NCBI GenBank assembly: GCA_036346355.1
Contig: CM070577.1
Location: forward strand, 50,106,309 to 50,170,308
DNA from: Rhipidocladum racemiflorum
Taxonomy: Eukaryota > Streptophyta > Magnoliopsida > Poales > Poaceae
Direction: 5' to 3'
Length of the DNA: 64,000 nt
In this document: piece by piece, positions 58,908 through 64,000 of the stretch
How positions within the stretch are numbered: the stretch's first letter is position 1
Layout of the letters: each line of letters starts with the position of its first letter
Position numbers and translations under genes: made by a program
The notes under the pieces: generated by a model
What the model was told of the DNA's origin: nothing
The model's database searches: none
What the model saw: only the letters and a program-made list of their open reading frames with translations

Positions 58908-59903
58908 CGCTTGTTTGTTTAATGTTTTAGGTACCCTGAGAGCAGCAGTGCTGGGATGGGAATTTAGCATCACGTCACTCCCTTCATCACATTTAATTAA
59001 TAGTTTGGAAGATTGTCTTATGGTAGCATGTTTATACTTGTGATTATTGTAATCTTCTTAAGATTGTGTTTATTATATGCTAGAAGGTTAGTTTGGATGC
59101 TTAGTTGTTGCTTACATGTCATGATGGTTGATTGATGCCATGACATGTTGTTTGAATTGTACTATTATGTTATTGTGATCTTTTGCCTGCTGAGTGGATG
59201 TCCACCTAGCAGGGGAGGTCTTACCGAATTTTTTACTAGTTTGGCAATCTCCTAGCATGGTTAGATAGGTTTTGGTAGCACTTTAGGCACGTGAGGTGCT
59301 GGGGTGTTACAGGGAAACCTTTGGTGTGGATTAGGTTCTGTGTTAATGGAGGATTTCATTCTATTAGATCAAAAGGTTGTGCTGCCATTGGTTAGATTGG
59401 ATGAAATCTAGAGTTTGCATGGTGTTCTGTTTCGGGTAGATTGGGCGTCCGACCTAGGGCTTAAGATTTCGCAATTTTAAATGCATTTTCTGGTCAGCCG
59501 TATGTTGAGAAAGTTGTAGATAATTTCAATACCTTTCAGTGGACACCAAGAATGCGCAATTCTGCCCAGACGTTTGAAAGTTATGGCTGTTTTACCGAAC
59601 GTGTTCAAAACTGTGACGTGATTGGGACAGATCGTGTTGATCTGTAGATTAAACAATTTTATAAGCCGAATCAGCTTTTCCCAATACTTAGAAAAAGATA
59701 GGAAATTTCCTAAGATTCGAGAAAATGTACTTGTTTGTTTGATTTGGAGTTGTTAAGCCCAAGATATGGCCTTCCGAAGGTTGCTGTCCAGTTGGACAGA
59801 TTCTCTATTTTTCGGTTTTGGGAGTAGTTTGCGAAGTCGGGGTAGATGAGCGATTGTGTACTGTTTTGTGGGCACGTTTTGTGTGTGTGGTATCCATGTG
59901 CAG

Positions 59904-59960
59904 GTGGTGTGACCCCGGGAGTTCCCTCATCCTCTTGCCAATCCATCGCCCGCGGTTAAG
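59904..59960 (+). other. Exon-like block 2, second copy
   Basis: 57 nt between CCATGTGCAG and TAAG|GCAAGT; aligns by eye with 58139-58197 (shared GGTGTG start and GCAAGT end). Confidence 0.4.
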
Positions 59961-60495
59961 GCAAGTGTATTGGAATGGGTAGCGTGTTGTATGTTGCTAG
60001 TCTTGAATAGATGCAAATTGTTTTCATGATATGCTATCTTGCCATGATTAGTGATTGCCCATGTTATGATGAAAATGGTATGTTATGATGCTATGCAATG
60101 ACTAGTTGTTTATGTTTATGGCATATGTTGCATACATGGCATGAAAACTGGCCCGGTTGGTGAGAAAGTCATAACTAATCCGGTAAGGTCGGTGAGAAAG
60201 TTATGACTAATCCGGGCGCCATCTAGTAAGTCCTACCTCGTGATTCCATCCACGGTGGTGATTGGAAGCGAGGAGTAGGCACCCTCCATCTACGGGATGG
60301 GAGGGGAAAGAGGGTGCACGCCGACGGGTGTGCACTCGGCAATACCGGTATGTGCTTCAAGGAGACATGTGCATTGCATTGCATTATATGATGATGTTAT
60401 ATGATGATGTCAATGAGATGTTTATGTTGTTGAATATGAAAAGTGGTGATGAAGGTATTGGAATGTGTTTTCTTGTTCCATTGCAATATACTTAC

Positions 60496-60510
60496 TGAGT
60501 GATGAACTCA
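60496..60510 (+). other. Conserved LTR hairpin, second copy
   Basis: TGAGTGATGAACTCA, 5-bp stem, followed by acceptor-like TTTTTAG ending at 60535. Confidence 0.5.
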
Positions 60511-60965
60511 CGCTTGTGTTTAATGTTGTTTTTAGGTACCACGAAACCGGCATGCGGGAAAGGGGTTTAGCTACACTTCTTCACGTAGCTCCACACATTA
60601 GACAGTTTTTATCATTTGGAGTTATGATAATAAGTTAATGTGTTGAAAACTTGGAGTATGCCTTATTGATGTGCTTGGCCATATTATTTATTTTGTTTTA
60701 GATCATGAAATGGTTAAATTCATTATGCTAGACTTAAATTGCTGTTATGTCACCTGTTATTGCTGTCTTAGATGCTTTCCATTATGATATGTCTTGAGAT
60801 ATTCTTGTTGTTGCTCCGTACCATGGAAAAGCAAAGGAGATGCTGCCAAAATTTTCGGTTTAGCATTTATGCCCTTGCTGTAATTTATTGTTATTTGTGG
60901 TATTTAGATGCTTGTTATGCTATGTTTGGTGACATCCAGGGCATACTAGATGCCGGGGTGTTACA

Positions 60966-62345
60966 AAAACATCATAATTAGATTCAAAGATCTTAAGCTT
61001 AGTGGTAAGCAAATCATTTCTATCATTCAAGCTAGCAATAGATTTCTAACGGCTTTATCCTTAGTAGATTTAGCAAACAAGGCATCATTAAGCTCATTTA
61101 TAATATCTACTAGCTCTTCATAAGAAGGAGAGTCATTTATGTTGTCCTCATTATTTCTTGCCATAAGGCACAGTTGAAAAGAAGGCGAAGGTGGAGTAGA
61201 CTCATCCAAAGCAAGCCTGGCTAGACATTTGGATCTTGGATCTTCGTCATCGGAGGAGGAGGACTCGTCGCTTGAACTTTCTTCATTGGTGATCCACTCA
61301 CCAATGTGTGCCTCCTTCTTCCCTTTCCTTTAATGCTTCTTGGAGTAGCCCTTCTTATAGTGATTCTTCTTGTGACTGCCGTGGGCATTCTCCTCATCAT
61401 CATCACCCTTGCTTTTGCCCTTGCCCTTCTTCTTGCTCTTTTTGGGGCACCGAGCAGCTATATGCCCCTTCTCATTACACTCGAAGCAAGTGATGTTTGA
61501 GAAGGGATTCTTCTTGGAATATTGAGTGTATGACTTCCCTCGGTCTTTATCATTAACCCTTCTTATGATTTTGTTTCCGATCTCATGAGTAAGGCCAATG
61601 TCCTCACATATTCATCCTCCTCATGACTTGAATCATCATCTTCATCATCTAAGGAGTCTTGTACTTTCTCGTTGGCGTTGAGAGTGATTGATTTCTTCTT
61701 GGGTGCATCTTCATCAGCCAAGGTGAGTTCATGAGCTGAAATTTTGCCTAAGAGCTTGATGGGTGTGAGTTTCTTGAGACCACCATTGTTCGACAAGTAG
61801 GTGATCAAACTGTGATAGGCTCGGGGCAGTACCCTTATCATTTTCCTGCACACCTCAACATCATCAACTTTAGTTCCTAGACCCTTAAGCTCATTAACAA
61901 TAGGATTGTCTAGAGAACATATCATTAGAATTTTTATGAGGGAGCATTTTTGATCAAATTTCTCCCTAACAACAAAATATTTTTTTTTCTCCTTTACATC
62001 GGAGGTACCCTCATGAATTTCTTAAGGAGTGGTCCAAATGTCATAAGCAGTAGCAAGATTACTCACTCTATTAAAGACTTCCATGATAAGACAAGAGAAT
62101 ATAGCATTTCCAGCTTGAGCATCAAATTGCATATTCTTTATCTCCCTGGGTGTAGTTTCCAAGGCCGAGGCTTGCCCATTGGGTATGATCCGTGGAGGCA
62201 AGGGTTTGTCTGTGACCCTCCACACATCATATCTGACGGCCTCTAGAAAGCATCTCATGCGAATTTTCCAGTAAGCATAATTTGTACCGTCAAACATAGG
62301 CACTCTTCCTACACTAACTGTAGCAGACATGTTTCCCTCTGCCAT
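60966..62345 (-). pseudogene. SIRE-like Copia gag
   Basis: Starts at ATG 62345 (MAEGNMSATVSVG) and has the Copia gag start VPMFDGTNYAYWKIRMRCFLE. The frame breaks near 62022 and resumes in 61925-61563 (LGTKVDDVEVCRKMIRVLP, ELTLADEDAPKKK). A zinc knuckle CFECNEKGHIAARC lies at about 61445-61490. A further piece at 61209-61027 reads MARNNEDNIND and ELVDIINELNDALF. The sequence then runs across the 55877-60965 insertion in the same frame into 55876. At least three frameshifts or stops. The long gag with a helical extension fits SIRE/Maximus elements. Confidence 0.8.
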
Positions 62346-62381
62346 TTACCCGAGCTGATTAAGCAAAACAGGGTAAACCTT

Positions 62382-62392
62382 CTTTGATACCA
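62382..62392 (-). other. Primer-binding site of the SIRE-like element
   Basis: Minus strand TGGTATCAAAG, one mismatch from the initiator-Met site TGGTATCAGAG, two bases inside the LTR. Confidence 0.75.
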
Positions 62393-63069
62393 CTTGAAAG
62401 GATTGGGTTGGCCTAGAGGAGGGATGAATAGGCAACCTTTTTCTTTTTAAAGCAAGAAACAACTAATAATTAGACTTTTAAACACATTACAGAGGAGGCC
62501 TAAATTAATCAACAGCAAATGAGTCAAGATTTCTAAAAAGAGAGCTAATACAGGAAAAGTTAAATTGCCGCACAACTAGCATACATTATAACAAAAAGTA
62601 TGAAGTGAACGCAAAAGCCGAGAGCAAGAAAGTGATAAGAAATTTTTTATCGAGGTTCAAAGATAAACTCCTACGTCCCTGTTAGAGCACTTCTTACGAA
62701 GTATAGCTCCACCAAAAGCTAGTCATAGTAGCTTTGGTATCCACTAATGTGACTCTTTCACCACTCGGGTGAGTCCCAACCTCTCACAACAATGGTGGCA
62801 TTCCACAATCTCCTTTGGACATGTCGCACCAAATCTTCTCCAAGCTATCTATGAATGCCTAGTTCCAAGAGTAATAGACTATCCACAAGTCATGTCTCTT
62901 GGTTCACTAGCACAGCACTAACTAGACTAAGCTTGGAGCAAGATCACTTAGAAAGTTGGATTTTGAATTCAGAGATGAAGCTCGGTCTCCTTGATAGCTT
63001 GAGAGCTCTAGTGTGCTAAAATATCAAGGGGTTCATCACAAACCTTACTACAAAACTGCCCTGGCACAA

Positions 63070-63078
63070 CTTATATAG
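63070..63078 (-). promoter_or_regulatory. TATA box of the SIRE-like LTR
   Basis: Minus strand CTATATAAG, about 675 bp upstream of the primer site, the expected direction for transcription into gag. Confidence 0.55.
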
Positions 63079-63229
63079 CCATCTGAACAGAAATAGCCGT
63101 TATACTATTTTTGAGCCGTTGAATGTGTCAGACTAACAGGAAAAGACTAAACAAATGTGCCCTGGACAAGTTTTTATAAGCTTCTCAATTTGTTTAATGT
63201 ACTGCGGACCTTTAAAATTGAAAAGGTCA

Positions 63230-63720
63230 TTTGCGCTGGACTGAACCAGTGAGGTCCATCGTACACATGATTTGGAAAATATTTAGTCCACCGTGAAATA
63301 TCAAATAGGTAGTTTGTGCCGGACTGAAAAAGTTGGTCCGCCGCAAAAGGAAAAACATAATGAGCTTGGTCCAGCGGACTATTGAGTATAAGAGAGTTTT
63401 CCAGAGAGAATTGCACTTGTGTCGGACTAGGAAAAGTTGGTCTGGTGTACACACGAGTTTGACGTCGGACTAAAATTTAAATTCAGCGGAAGACGAGTCC
63501 GTTGTAAATGGTGTAGGCTCTGTTTGGTTTTTGGATGCTTAGTTTTCAGTGCCGGACCAAAAAGATAAGGTCTGCTGTAAAGATTATTGTGTGCCGGACT
63601 GAAAATCAGAAAACACCAAGTTGGTCCAGCGTGAACGGTGTAGGCTCTGGTTGATACTTAAATAAGTAGTTTTCTGTGTCGGACCAAAATGACAAGGTCC
63701 AACGTGAACGAAACTTTGTC
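63230..63720. repeat. Degenerate array of GGACC/GGTCC hairpin units
   Basis: About eight to nine irregular units of the type GTGCCGGACT/C - A-rich spacer - GGTCCGCCGTGAAC, for example at about 63317, 63413, 63551, 63590 and 63678. It lies upstream of the TATA box, in the U3 part of the LTR. Confidence 0.6.
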
Positions 63721-64000
63721 TGAGAATGCACCGGACATAGAAATGAACTAGGAAAGCTTGATCTTGAGTGATGGACTAAGTTTTGTGGGGAATAATATGA
63801 TGTGACCTTAACACTAAGTAATCTTAATGATTTTGCTTATGAACCAAGATACTTGCTTGTACATAATCCCCCTTTGTAGTACGACCAATCTAAAACTACC
63901 CTAGCTACTTGGTTTGAATCAACTCCCAAACCAAAACTAGTAACAAGGGTCCTTAACCTTTGTTCTTTACTCCATGATTTCTTCATCACCAGGGATAATT

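Larger units (their letters stand above)
55877..60965 (+). mobile_element. Composite Tekay-like LTR insertion with a duplicated LTR end
   Basis: Flanked by exact duplication AAAAC (55872-55876 and 60966-60970). The plus-strand ends are TGTGATACCCC and GGGGTGTTACA. A second GGGGTGTTACA lies inside at 59301-59311. The 59312-60965 part repeats the features of the last part of 55877-59311 (hairpin, GCAAGT block, ctacctcgt and gacgggtgtgcactcgg words) but is clearly diverged. It contains no primer site, coding region or polypurine tract. It is either a solo LTR whose family has an internal tandem duplication, or an element collapsed by deletion to one full and one partial LTR. Confidence 0.8.
62395..64000 (-). 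mobile_element. 5' LTR of the SIRE-like Copia element, continues past the window
   Basis: Starts TGAAAGGATTGGG with the gaggagggatgaatagg word typical of this lineage. At least 1.6 kb, consistent with the long LTRs of SIRE/Maximus. Contains a TATA box and an array of GGACC/GGTCC units. The outer end and target duplication are beyond 64000. Confidence 0.75.

Noticed and set aside
1..64000. tRNA, rRNA or snRNA genes
   Set aside because: No cloverleaf with A/B boxes or rRNA segment was noticed. The tRNA-like words are primer-binding sites of retrotransposons.

Overview
The window is nuclear DNA from a flowering plant, most likely a grass. It holds no intact host gene. Almost everything in it is LTR retrotransposon of Ty3/Gypsy and Ty1/Copia types, and most elements lie on the minus strand. 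Evidence for a plant nucleus: initiator-Met primer sites, chromodomain-bearing Ty3 polyproteins, Tourist-like MITE ends with TTA duplications, and multi-kilobase LTRs. I cannot name the species.

Left part (1-22.9 kb): the end of one Tekay-type LTR (1-53), an A/C-rich unassigned stretch, an LTR fragment ending at 4745, and a truncated Ale-type Copia element (4746-7124). A 4.6 kb solo LTR (7160-11747, TSD TTCTC) splits what looks like a host coding exon. Two decayed gene remnants follow (11748-11937 and 12758-13079). A complete but dead 5.5 kb Reina-like Ty3 element lies at 14525-20011 (TSD GTATG). Mostly empty DNA follows, with one MITE (22207-22437).

Middle and right (22.9-64 kb): a nested stack. 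The host of the stack is one old SIRE/Maximus-like Copia element on the minus strand. Its pieces are 29257-29560, 40830-41425, 54174-55876 and 60966-62394, and its 5' LTR starts at 62395 and runs off the window. Four insertions split it: a Tat-type Ty3 element (24776-29256, truncated); a CRM-like Ty3 element (29561-40829, TSD GCTCT), itself split by a Tekay solo LTR (33523-36949, TSD TGAAC); a nearly full-coding Tekay/Del chromovirus (41426-54173, TSD GTATG); and a long composite LTR (55877-60965, TSD AAAAC). Three of the four insertions into the Copia element, and the solo LTR, are supported by exact 5-bp target duplications.

The only uninterrupted polyprotein is that of the Tekay element (44988-49448), with gag, protease, RT, RNase H, integrase and chromodomain. 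The same element has an additional sense ORF between the primer site and gag (49726-50445, one in-frame TAG).

The most unusual signal is inside the Tekay-type LTRs. Three clearly diverged LTR families share one layout: a GC-rich block ending in a splice-donor-like sequence, a short exon-like block ending in a GCAAGT donor, a TGAGT...ACTCA hairpin, and then an acceptor-like AG. This suggests a spliced transcript encoded or produced within the LTR.
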